A stretch of 64,000 nucleotides of DNA. It comes from Nymphaea colorata (lineage: Eukaryota > Streptophyta > Magnoliopsida > Nymphaeales > Nymphaeaceae). Position numbers and translations under genes: made by a program. The notes beneath the pieces are model-generated. The model saw only the letters and a list, made by a program, of their open reading frames with translations, was not told where the DNA came from and ran no database searches. The stretch lies in assembly GCF_008831285.2 (NCBI RefSeq), contig NC_045146.1, positions 14,625,149-14,689,148 of the forward strand, written 5' to 3'. Shown here piece by piece: positions 47,971 to 58,753 of this stretch. Within the stretch, counting starts at the first letter, position 1; each line of letters begins with the position of its first letter.

Positions 47971-48346
47971 AATTTAACGAATGGGTACTCATTTTTCATA
48001 GAACATGACACTTCGAATTAATAATATAACATGTAGGAGCAACAGCAGCATATTAGCACATCAAAACATGTAGCTTTCCATTATTGAGCTTACACCATGT
48101 CAGCCCATGTGAAAGGTCTGAGTCCCTTCACAATATTGCTCATCGATAAGTAGCTTCAGTAGTACTTCTCCATTATTTCCTTTGCTTACTGGTTCTTTCT
48201 CTAAAAGGCCCCGATTCAGGTCGGATGACTTGAGTTCTGAACCGGGTCAGATAAAACCTTGACAGTCTAGCTAGCTCCTAGAAGCCCTCACATGGAGATG
48301 AATAACTGCACCGTGTCTACATTAGTGAAATCACTATTAATAACTA
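47971..48346. other. Intergenic, nothing recognised
   Basis: AT-rich sequence between two duplicated modules. No frame or motif supported. Confidence 0.4.
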
Positions 48347-48870
48347 TAAAATGAGCAGATAAAATGGGTGTCCTCCATTATTAGCTGCACTTCCTGAAGG
48401 AGAAATCACTTGTTCAGATCATCAAACCATTACAATAAGGGGTACCTGAGAACACCTGAAGGTAGACAAATTTTTGTCTGTTCAGGATGCTCGGCTAGTG
48501 GGTAGCTGAAAACACTTTTCAAGCAAGGAGGACAAATTTTTGTTGTTCAGGAAGTTTAGCTGTCGGGCACTTGAAAATACGTTCGAAAGGAATGGGAGGG
48601 ACATCTGTTTTTCGGCTGTTAGAAGCGTAAGAGAGTTCGAAAGGAAAGTGAGAGAGAAAGAGTGGTTGCCGTCTAAATTGGTTTACGTTTGTTTGTGTGT
48701 GCGCATGCATGCATGCTTAGAAACTGAAAAAGCAAATTGTGAAAGAGAAAAGATGGTGACTATTTAGCTACGCTACATAATTCGATCTCATGTGACTGCG
48801 TTTTACGGACTGCCGGGTATTATCACTCGTTCTGGATCTAGAGGTGCAGTCAATAAATCAAGCAGCGCAG
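48347..48870. repeat. Outer inverted repeat, right arm
   Basis: Inverse of 43255-44134, without the left arm's 43310-43600 block. Together with the left arm it encloses the RBR palindrome, giving an inverted repeat within an inverted repeat over about 5.6 kb. Confidence 0.8.
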
Positions 48871-50117
48871 GGTCGAGGTTCTGGTGGTTCCGTTCGGTCG
48901 GAGATGAAAGCAGGAGGGAACCGTTTGTTTTGAACCTCACTCGATCGAAAAGATATTCCAATGTGAAATGCTCGAAGAACATGTCGATACAAAGTATTGT
49001 AAGTAAATGGATCCCGAGTAGAGTCATTCTTTGATGAATGATCACTATAAAACAGACTTAATAAAACTTTATCAATCCTTTTTTCTCTTGTCAAGGTGAA
49101 GAACTGCACTAGGAATTCTCTCTCTTCATCATCAATCCCATATATTTCAGATCTAACCTCTCTCCTTTCATGTACAGTTGAGAGTAGTGCAACATTGTTT
49201 GTGTGCACGAAGCACGAAGAAGTTCCAGTGGAAAGGTATGGCGCTCCTTATATGAACAAGGTTATTTTGTTGTTTTCAATGGCAACATAAGACGTGAAAC
49301 TTGTCCTAATTGTATACACAAGGTAGGCCAGACACGCGTCATATGGGCCCTACACATATAATATTCAAGGCCTTTTCTAAGTTTAAAGATGCTTTGAAGT
49401 TGCACTTCTCTTGTTAGACGTTTGTTCTTTCATTTGCTTTTGCTTAACCAGTTTGAGCCTGTCCTTCTCATTACTGCAAATAGAGTACGTGAGTGCCGAG
49501 TTTGTTCGATCTCCTTAAATTCCCTGCCTTCCTAGGTAAAATTCTTCAACCATCCACGGTCGCTACCACCTGTAAAAATGTACAACGGATCTGCCCAACA
49601 TAAAGTACTTCTTTGGACCTAACTCTCTGAGAAATAATATAATTCGTTCCAAAACAAGTTCTAGCATATACTTGTTGATTACCCTTTCGAAACTTTTCAT
49701 AAATATTCAGAAACTTTGCTTTGAAAAGATTGAAAGTATCATATCTTAACCAGCATATCCACTAATCAAAACTTTCGAGTGGGCAGGGACCTGCTGCTCG
49801 GTAGAGAGTTGAAGATCCCACCCAACCTTTTGAGGGTGCTACTGCTGCTGTCAGTGACTTCTTTTTTGCACACAAGTGGTTAATGCCTTTACTGACCACT
49901 ATCAACCCCCACTCCAAGCCATTGGGCTAGCCCATTTGGAGGACACTAACCGAAATTCAAAAGACTTCTCGTCTTCCAACAACTCCAAGGCCTTATATAC
50001 TCATCTGTGTAAGGTTTATCCATCCATAGGCGCTGTAGAAATATATCATCATTCTAACAGACTTAAGTGAAATATTGTAGATCTCGATCTGGCCACTAAT
50101 GGATGCCTGATTATATA
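48871..50117. other. Intergenic, nothing firm
   Basis: Short frames of 60-116 codons occur on both strands around 48800-49290 without splice borders or motifs. No gene supported. Confidence 0.4.
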
Positions 50118-50475
50118 GGCTCCCATTCCTTTCGAACGTATTTTCAAGTGCCCAACAGCTAAACTTCCTGAACAACAAAAATTTGTCCTCCTTCCTTGAA
50201 AAGTGTTTTCAGCTACCCACTAGCCGAACTTCCTGAACAGACAAAAATTTGTCTACCTTCAGGTGTTCTCAGGTACCCCTTATTGTAATGGTTTGATGAT
50301 CTGAACAAGTGATTTCTCCTTCAGGAAGTGCAGCTAATAATGGAGGATAGCCATTTTATCTGCTCATTTTATGGAAAGACGGGCCATTTAACAAAGCAAT
50401 GCAAACTACAATATAAGCCAACCATAATCCACCATAATCTGTCCCCTTACAGTTTTCCTTATTTCTTAAGATTGG
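50118..50475. repeat. Third, direct copy of the outer-arm module
   Basis: It matches about 43776-44137 in the same orientation, from CCCATTCCTTTCGAACG to TTATTTCTTAAGATT. It stops at the base where the RBR palindrome begins in the first copy. Confidence 0.85.
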
Positions 50476-51282
50476 TACATCATTGTAGATGTAATACCTA
50501 CTAAACCTAACGATTCGGTAAGACACAGTAAATGAAGAAATGATGTGATGTGGGTTTTATTAAACTCAATGTGGTTTTCTATTGAACCTGTGCAGCGAGC
50601 TTTTAGAACGGCAGCTCTCAAACCAGTTGGTCTATAAGGAACCAGGTACAGATCACTCCTTAAACTCACTTGCTTGAGTTCAAGAGACACAACTAAACAG
50701 AAGTCCATGAATCACAACTTTGCAGAATAAACACAAACCAAACCTTACGCCTACATAGCACCACTCTCTGAATACTGACCCAAAAGAACATCTACACTTG
50801 CCCCAAGCTCATATCTCAACACTCAGAACTTACAAGCCAACTTTGCTATGACCCAACAATTGGCCAACTCTTTGCCCAACCAAATGCATCATGGACATAA
50901 CAAATTAGGTATAACATTTTTGTTGCTAACCTTTTCAAGGTCAAAAACTTAGCCATCTCAAAAAAATTTCAAATCACCAGGCCAACCTTTCCTATTCTTT
51001 GCCCAAGCAAATGCATCATGGACATAACAAATTAGGTACAACATTTTTGTTGCTAACCTTTTCAGAGTCAAAAACTAAGCTGTCTCAACAAATTTTCAAA
51101 TCACCAGGCCAACCTTTCCGAATAGGAACCTTAATGCACTTGCTATCAATCATTTATTTGTTCTCATCATGATCGAGGCTAGCAAAACATAAAGGAAAAA
51201 TAAAAATGAAACAAAATATACTAGAAAAAATATTTACACCTCTGGAGGAGGACATGCAGCCATTTTCCATTTAATTGAGCTG
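50476..51282. other. Intergenic with a ~122-bp tandem duplication
   Basis: Two adjacent copies at about 50875-50997 and 50998-51118 share ATGCATCATGGACATAACAA and AAATCACCAGGCCAACCTTT. No gene supported. Confidence 0.7.
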
Positions 51283-51574
51283 TCAGATTCTACAACACGA
51301 TGTTCTGTTTGTACTGAAATCTAAGTATATGACAGATGTATTATCTTTGGTTCTCAAAGTTCTTGCTTCGTTCAACACTAATTTAGCTATCAACTCTGCT
51401 ATATTCTCTTGATCTGCTACGTCATATGTTTCTCTGTACTGCACATGCCATCCCAGAATCATTTTAATCGAATGCAATAATTATAGTTCAAAGTTCGACA
51501 ATGGCACAAAATTAATTACCTGAAGAATTAGTTGGTTTGCTTTCTTTATGCTAAGAACGTCCCAAAGGCCATCG
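51283..51574 (-). pseudogene. PP2C protein phosphatase, last two exons only
   Basis: Type 2C Ser/Thr phosphatases are metal-dependent. Two minus-strand exons are seen: 51520-51574 (after acceptor TTATTGCAG) encodes DGLWDVLSIKKANQLILQ and ends at a GTAATT donor; 51283-51438 encodes YRETYDVADQENIAELIAKL, then NEARTLRTKDNTSVIYLDF, to a TGA. Phases match. The DGLWD motif (its Asp is a metal ligand) and KDNTSVIYLDF are PP2C signatures. No earlier exon was found upstream between 51575 and 52240, where duplicated repeat DNA begins. The gene is therefore probably truncated, although a very long intron cannot be excluded. Confidence 0.75.
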
Positions 51575-51897
51575 CTGCAATAAAGAACAGTAAAAATAGT
51601 ATGAAACTATGCCTTGCATAATCAGCAAAGAAATGGCCACAGCAGTCGGTCAGAGTTGGGGCTGAATATTAGACAGAAAAGGTCCATGTATATGATAGAG
51701 ATATGAAGAGAACTTGCTCTAACCATGTCAGGCAAGTCCCTGACATGCAAACCCACACTTTGATGCATCAGGTCCTTAGCTGGACAAGGACCCTGTAAAG
51801 CTCAACTGCACTCAGGAGTCAAGTGGTATCCAAATCTTGTGACCAAAAAAGGATCATGGAGGAGGGATCAACTTCAACAACAAAAACTCGATGAATA
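51575..51897. other. Flank of the PP2C fragment
   Basis: No further PP2C exon was recognised. A GTCAGGCAAGTCCCTGACA inverted word lies near 51727-51745. Confidence 0.4.
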
Positions 51898-52240
51898 AAA
51901 TATGAGCCTTTAGAAAAAAGTGAGGCAAAGAAGCTATCGCAAACAGAATAGATAACAATAACACTATAACAGATATTCACAGGAAAAGAATAAAAATAAA
52001 ACAAAAAACAAAAAATTTTAAACCCTTGAGTAATAAGCTATCAATCAAGCCTTTCCTGCATTTTTCTTCTTGTCTTTATAGAGGCTCTTCCCCGAGCCAC
52101 CACACATGGGCTCCATTTCATTGTCATATGTTTTCTCTCTCTAGAGTTCTAGGATGACAAACACATTCTACTTGTGCACATTTCTAAGTTTTACCTGCAT
52201 CCCATTTGTATTTCAGATGCATTCGTGAAGACCACCCAGA
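51898..52240. repeat. Direct duplicate (partner 47578-47970)
   Basis: Same order and orientation as the partner. It ends at ATTCGTGAAGACCACCCAGA and passes directly into the next duplicated module. Confidence 0.85.
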
Positions 52241-52244
52241 CGTG

Positions 52245-52567
52245 AACAATTGACAAATTGCTGCCCAATTCAATTTATGAACATTATTTTGGCTGACCGT
52301 GAAAACACAGCCCCGTCCACTCTATGTACGAAGCCTTCAATATCTGAATCAGAAGAAGATGCGTATCACCTCTTAAATCATTTCAGCTTGCAAATTAAAT
52401 ATGGACATGGATATCCTAGACACGCTTCCAAATATGCCTATGTTTTTTCACCAACACACTTGAACAGCAGCAAGCAGGAAAATGCTAAAACTTTAGATAC
52501 ATAGAAGTGGAAAATAAATGAAACTATTTCGAAAGTTTGTCATTTAGTAGTGGTACAAGACTATTTC

Positions 52568-52603
<36 letters not shown>

Positions 52604-54310
52604 AATGCCGTTTCAATGCAGTTGGTTTCATAAGAAAAATATCTAATAGTACGTTATTTCAGTAATGAAGACAAGAAATGACTAACCAAAGTTTATGATA
52701 TTTAAGGTTTTTAATAAAAATGTGCAATTTACATTATTTTCCATGCTAACTCTAGGTTTGCTCAATTTCGATGCATGCGAATTAGGGACTCTAAAAATCG
52801 AAATAAATCAGTTTTTTTAATATCAAAAACATAATTCAAGTCTCTTTTCTTAAAGAATGTTCATGAACTGTTTTACAATATTAAATTTGTGTATATTTAG
52901 GTTCTGTGTATATTTTCATATACACGTATTTTGTTATGTGACAAAATATGTAAATTTGTGACTTGAAAGGATTCATATTGCAAATAGAAGCCAGGCTTGA
53001 ATTTAGGATGCAAATGGGTCGATAAGATACAATTACCAACATGAAGTTAGATCTATTTAATTGGAATCAGTAAAACAAGCTAAAAAATAATAATAATGTT
53101 ATAGTATCTAAATATGTATGAAGTCGAAATCTGATTACGCCAATAGACAAAGAGAAGTCTTGACCAACAGGAACTGGACGTTTAGGTTGTGGCGGACACG
53201 CTTTTAGTAATTTTAAAAAGGACAGTGGACACTAAGAAGTAAGAACTAAGAAGCTTTTTTTTTTTTTTTTAAGGACGAGGGCAAAATAGTTAATATGATT
53301 TTTTTCTTTAAATTTTATATGAAAGGGCGAAGTAAAGGGAACACATCAAGATTCTTCAACTTGGTCGGACCTACTCTAGTTAGGATTGAAATGGAACTCA
53401 TATATGTAAATGGGCACAGTGATCTCATATATGTCAGTTGGTTGAGGGTGGACATGTAATTCCGATCCATCCCAAAATGAAGGATTGGAAGGAAAGGAAC
53501 GGATGATCATTCCCTTTCCTTTTTCTCCTTTCCCTCTCTATTTTCTTCCCTTCTTTTTCTCTTCCATCAATTCTTTTTTGTTTTTTTCCCTTCATCCAAA
53601 CATAGCATTAGGTTTTGACACCATAAACAGTAGGACAAAAAAGAAATTAAGTGGTTCGACAAGAAAGAGAGAAGAGAGAGAGAGAGAGAGCCTCTGTGTC
53701 CCTGAGGATAAATTTTCTCTCAGTTTCTATGTTATTTTGCGAGAGGTTCTATTATATACTATGTGTGTACAACAATTTGTTCCCTCGGTTTCCTAATCTT
53801 TTGGATTCAGTGGTTCACAATAATTATCTCTTCTCCTAAATTCAGCTTCTTAATATTGGCAATGACACCTGTAGAACCCTTAGTTTCCTTATCTTTTGAA
53901 TTGTAAGGTTTATAACACTTATTTTCTTTCCCAAATTTAGCTTGTTAATATTGGCAATGGCACATGCAGAACTCTTAGTTTCCTTATCTTTTGGATTGTA
54001 AGGTTTATAGCAATTATCTTCTTGGCAATAACACCCATATAGCTTATCAGGAAATGGAGGCAGGGGCCTTGTTTTCCCTCAAATTTTAAAAAATTCAAAA
54101 AAATATATAAAAATTTCAAAAAAATTAGTTTAATGTAATAAAAGATTTTAAAATTTCTATTTCAACACATGTTAAAATTTTGAAATAATAGTTTGGTTCC
54201 TACAACGAAAAAAACTGGTGTCGATTGTACGATTTCCATCTTGAGCTGGATTCTTTTTCTTCAGGGGAGGTTTGATAGCCTCAGATTTGTAGATTGAACT
54301 GGCATGTTTT
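52245..54310. repeat. Segmental duplicate 2 (partner 36118-38716)
   Basis: It matches the partner from CAATTTATGAACATTATTTTGG onward but lacks the GC/AT insertion at 36166 and about 95 bases near 36610. It carries a longer (AT)n run (52570-52599) and two ~96-bp tandem units (53850-54030). Homology ends after TTTGTAGATTGAACTGGCATG. Confidence 0.8.
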
Positions 54311-57144
54311 ATTAAAAGATCCACGATGCAGGAACCATGCAACTTACGCCATGGTTTTGATCAAAATACTTATTGTCACCTCAGCATGTATCATGGGAGA
54401 CAGTGCTTTGCGTGCAGGCAACATGCAGGAATTGGCAAAAAATATTCACAGGAAGAAAAGTAAGATCCTTAAAGAGGATGGCATAATGAAGATCGCGCTC
54501 TTTTCTTTATTAACTTATCTAAGTTGGTTTAATCATGACCTGAAAGCCATCTTGTGTCTTTCTTAGCTGTAGAAAGTCATATTCTCACAAGTTATTGGCC
54601 TTCCAACTACACATTCGTCCTAGTCAAATTGTCCAAATTGGTTTTATATTTAAAAAGTCACAATTATAATCTGATTTGTGCCATAAAACCCGACTTTGGT
54701 CTTTAAATGATTTTTTTTTTCTTGGTACAGTCCAGTCAAAGGAAGACAACCGTCTCTAGCCAGGAAGGCGACAGCCACTCGATAGCCTAATTTTTGGGAC
54801 CGAGCTTTTCAATCTTTTTTGTTTTTTTCTCTCTCTCACCTACATCTTCATTGTTCCTTAACAACAATTATAAATGATAAAATTATAGAGCCCATAAACA
54901 TAGAAAAATGAGACCGATTCCATATATATTATAAAGGCGGTGGATTTCACAATTGCTCTTATATAACTATATATGTACAACACTACATTCGTTCCTGGCT
55001 GCCTTTACATTAACTGGCTCCCTACTTTGACTCCAATTAGGTAATGCAAGAACACTTTTTTTTTTTTGTTTTTGGTCACCCAAATGCAAAGGGATGTAAA
55101 TTGTTTCGGTTCGGCTTAAATTGAACTTTGATGAAATTTGACTTGGATCGAACCTTTTGTGATCAGATTCAGTCTCCCTTTGCGATTCTATGTTCAAAAC
55201 TGAGCTTGCTTTTTTGTCAGATCCCAATTGGATATTGTACTGGGATTTGAAATTGGCTATGAAGCTCCATATCAAATCCCAATCTGATTAGTAATTGGAT
55301 CCATATTTCTTTATCAGATTTGTCCATCTTGCCTAGTTACATTCTCAAATTATGAAGCTAAATTAAGGGCCGACTCTAACTTGTTCTAGTCCGGGATGGA
55401 TTTGTTCATTTGTCTCTTTCTCTTTCTCTTTCGTTCGATCTTGTTCTAGATGGATTCTTTTATATATTTTTTTTTCTTCCTTTTCTTTCTTAAGGTCTTG
55501 TTAATCCCCTTGACCTAGTCAGTGGATTAAGATGAAAATTTGGATATGCTTTTTCCAACTTCTGGAGATAGAGACTCAGAGAGTAATCTGCATGTCTCAA
55601 TTTTATTGGATTAACATAAGTCTTTTTGTCAAACTTATTATATTCTAAAGTAGACCACTTTGTCAAACTAAGAAAGAAGACTTACTGGTGTTTGTGTCCT
55701 AGTTTGTTCCTAATTGCTCACTAGCAAAGGCAGGGTTTTTTTTAGGGGTGGACCAAACGGTCATTCGATCGGGCCAAACTGTCCAACGAATTTATCCGGG
55801 TAGGGTCAAACTAAATCAGAATACACAAAAATATTTATTATGTTTTATAATAATTAGTATGCTTGTTTACACAAAAATATTTAATTAAATACAATATGAG
55901 TTATTAATTAATTAATTTTGTATGATATAATTTTAAATACACTAAGTTAAATGGTGTATATGGTAACTATTTGACTATTATTATATGCAACTTCATAAAA
56001 GTCATTACCATAATTTTATGTTGGTGCGTTTGGTTAGACCTTTTGTCCAACCATTCATAGGTCGCAACTTCAAAACGTGGGGACACCAACTCAAGCTCTC
56101 GGATTCGAATGTCAGCAAATGCGTTTCGGATTCGGATATCAACTTACGGTTCGGATTCAGATATCAAGCTATAATTCGGATTCGGACATCAACTCAGGAT
56201 TCATATAATATCCGACCAGGTATTTACTTAAAACCAAATCAGAATCCGTATCTGATTGGATAAGATGGTTAAGTACCCGATCGGATATTTACGTTGATCG
56301 GTTGTTATTTCTTAAATCCGAATCTGATGTGATTTTCTTGTTCGGATGTTAAATTGCTTACCATATCCGACTTTTTAAAGGCAGTTTGGACGGATACCCG
56401 ATCTGAATATGATCCATTGACATCCCTAATCAAGACAGGATGTTCCATTCTTCAATGCTCAAGCGCTTGTTCTCCCTGGACATTCTGTGACTGCTTTGCT
56501 GTGTTCCCTTGTGAAAATTTTGCTCGATGACATACCAATGGACTGCAAGACTCGCTGGCTTTTTCTTTTCTTCGCGAGTTTCATTGCGGGAAAGGAATAC
56601 AAGATACTAATTTCCTCTCTTTTCTACAGAAATTTGATAGAAGTTTTCCGACAAAGTGTTCTTTCTTTGTACTCGTCGTTTTCGTTTCTGTTTATTCACG
56701 GCTTTGATGCAAGAAGATGGGGTTTATGCTGTACGAAATTTGCGCCTTTCCTGCATTCTGACGCCCAATGATAGGATGGCGTGATTCCTTTGAAAGAGGA
56801 AAGAAAAATAAGTGTTTCACTCTTTGGATCTTGGTTGTGAAACTTAAAGATTTAATGCGTGTCGTCTTTTTCTTCTTCTTTATTCTTTTGGTTTGTGCAG
56901 GTGCCGGAGTTTGCCTGCGAGTATTACCGTTTTTCTATCTGGACCATTTTTTTTCCCTTTAAGGTGAAAAGGACATGAACATAAGGTCTAGGAGCCAAAA
57001 ATGTAAAACTGGATCGTACGCCCACGTTGTTTTATACAACATTAGGTTTATGTGCTTCTACATTTGAGTGCTCGGCGTGTTTTCTCATCTCCTTCTGTTA
57101 ACTGGCCTTTGGTCGTTGAATTCTAAGCAATGTTTGGTCGTTGA
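54311..57144. other. Gene-poor stretch with dispersed repeat fragments
   Basis: An open frame at 54294-54566 (90 codons) has no recognised family. Around 56090-56430 several GGATTCGGATATC-like words repeat irregularly and end at CCATTGACATCCCTAAT, the typical terminus of a common plant TIR repeat. A GGGTGGACC...GGGTAGGGTC segment lies near 55745-55810. Frames at 56487-56962 are unassigned. Confidence 0.4.
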
Positions 57145-57512
57145 ATTCTAAGCAATGTTATAAAGGAAGTAGCATATCACGGCCCACCTATACGCCGTAT
57201 CGTAACTTATCGCAAACGTAGCGTTAGCGTATCGTAAAATTAATTTTTTAATTTAAAAAAATATTTAAAAATCAGTAAAAAAGAGAAAAATCTGGAAAAA
57301 TGAACAAAAAATCAGAAATCAAGAAAAATGTATTCAAATATAAAAAAATATCATCATACATAAGGAACATCATCTGTATCAACAACACATTCAAAAATAA
57401 GAAATCAAATATCAAAATAACATAATAAACATCCATCACAATTTAAAACTTGAAAATTTTATAGAATCAAATATTCTTCGACCTATACGATACGGATAAC
57501 ATTGATTCTAAG
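57145..57512. mobile_element. TIR element, 352 bp, CGTATCGTA family, with 8-bp duplication
   Basis: The element spans 57153-57504. It starts CAATGTTATAAAGG and ends GGATAACATTG, with a 9-bp terminal inverted repeat CAATGTTAT. It is flanked by the perfect direct repeat ATTCTAAG (57145-57152, 57505-57512). The interior has CGTATCGTAA words near the left and an A-rich body with ATCAGAAATCA-type words, as in the larger element at 60375. An 8-bp duplication suggests hAT. A 25-bp tandem copy of the left flank, including the duplication word, complicates the left border slightly. Confidence 0.7.
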
Positions 57513-58753
57513 TTGTTGTTCTTCTCATGTTCTGTTAATTCCATCATCAAGAGAGACATTGATTAGAGAGAGATGTTATTTGATTGGTGTAACTTACATC
57601 GTGGATGGTTTGACATGCCTTTTGTCCACCCATCTATTATTTTCTTTTTGTTTCCACCTGTTCATCTTGATGCGTTAGCATGCCTAGTTTAATGTTGTCT
57701 TTAGAGTTTCTGCAACTTTATCTAGTTCCAACTTCTGGCAGAGGTGAAAGTTTTTTTTTTTCTCTTGCATAGCCAATATGGAGTACCACAAAGAGCACAG
57801 GTTCTGTGTGAGATAGACAAGCTGATCCAAGAAAAATTAAGATTAAGGAGATCTTAATTCAACTGCACTCACAACTGAGCTAAAGCTAAATTTAAACTAA
57901 CTAAACTAACCAAAACTCAAGCAAATGACTAACTAAACAAGAACGAAGAAGAAGAACAGAGAAAACAGAAAAAAGAGATTGCATTTCATTTCGACTTTTT
58001 TTTTTGTTACAAAATGACCCACGTCCCTTTATATAGAGAAAGGGATGAATTTTAGATCTGGATCCATTTAACAAGTACCAAAAATCTAAATCCATTACAT
58101 GGTTTGATTATGCTTCCATCTTGCATCAGACTCCTCTAGTTGGAGAAGAGTCGTCCTCGATGAGTTTAAATCTTTCATTCTGCCAAAAATTGGATATGTT
58201 GAACAAAAGGACCAACCACTCCCCTACTTGGTGATCTGCTCACTTCTCCTACAGACGATCAAGGTGGCGGCTCAAGTGGTGGCTTTGGAGAAGAAACACA
58301 GGCTTCGATATGATCTAAAGGCATTCATGATTCAAATCCTGTCTCAAGTGATGGAAAGAACTGGTTTGGATCCAAATCTGAACTCTTATACCCATGAATC
58401 GAATGATATGGACCTGAACCGGGTCCAAAACCTGGTTTGGCTTGAACCGGTCCCAAAAGGAACCGGTCCAAACCTGTTTTAGCTTGAACCGGTTCCAAAA
58501 GGAACCGGTCCAAGAAGGTGATGTCTTGCTGGCCTCTATTGGTGGTAAAGATTGTGATTGAGGTGCTGTTTTGCTGACCTCTATTAGTGGTGAAGATTGT
58601 GGTTGTTTTCTTCATTTGTTCGTTATCTCAAAAATACAAGTTTTACACAAGAAGAAGGGTGACTGGTTTCTTCTTCTTTGCCGTGGACTTCTTCTCACGT
58701 GGCTGTTTGCTTTTTCTTTGCTTGTAAGTGGATCTACCTTGTTGATTGTGCTC
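57513..58753. other. Intergenic, with short tandem duplications
   Basis: At about 58425-58515 a ~45-bp unit containing TTGAACCGGT and AAAAGGAACCGGTCCAA occurs twice. At about 58520-58605 a ~53-bp unit containing GACCTCTATT occurs twice. The ACCGGT words make the first pair locally self-complementary. No gene supported; 5' LTR ends of the downstream copia relic were looked for here and not found. Confidence 0.5.

Noticed and set aside
54294-54566. 90-codon plus-strand frame with several Cys and His in an alternative frame
   Set aside because: The Cys/His spacing does not fit a zinc-finger family I know, and the frame begins inside duplicated repeat DNA.
57513-58753. Search for a 5' LTR and primer-binding site of the copia relic
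   Set aside because: No TGTTAG start matching the 3' LTR and no tRNA-Met primer-site word (TGGTATCAGAGC) was seen before the gag remnant, so no 5' LTR is claimed.
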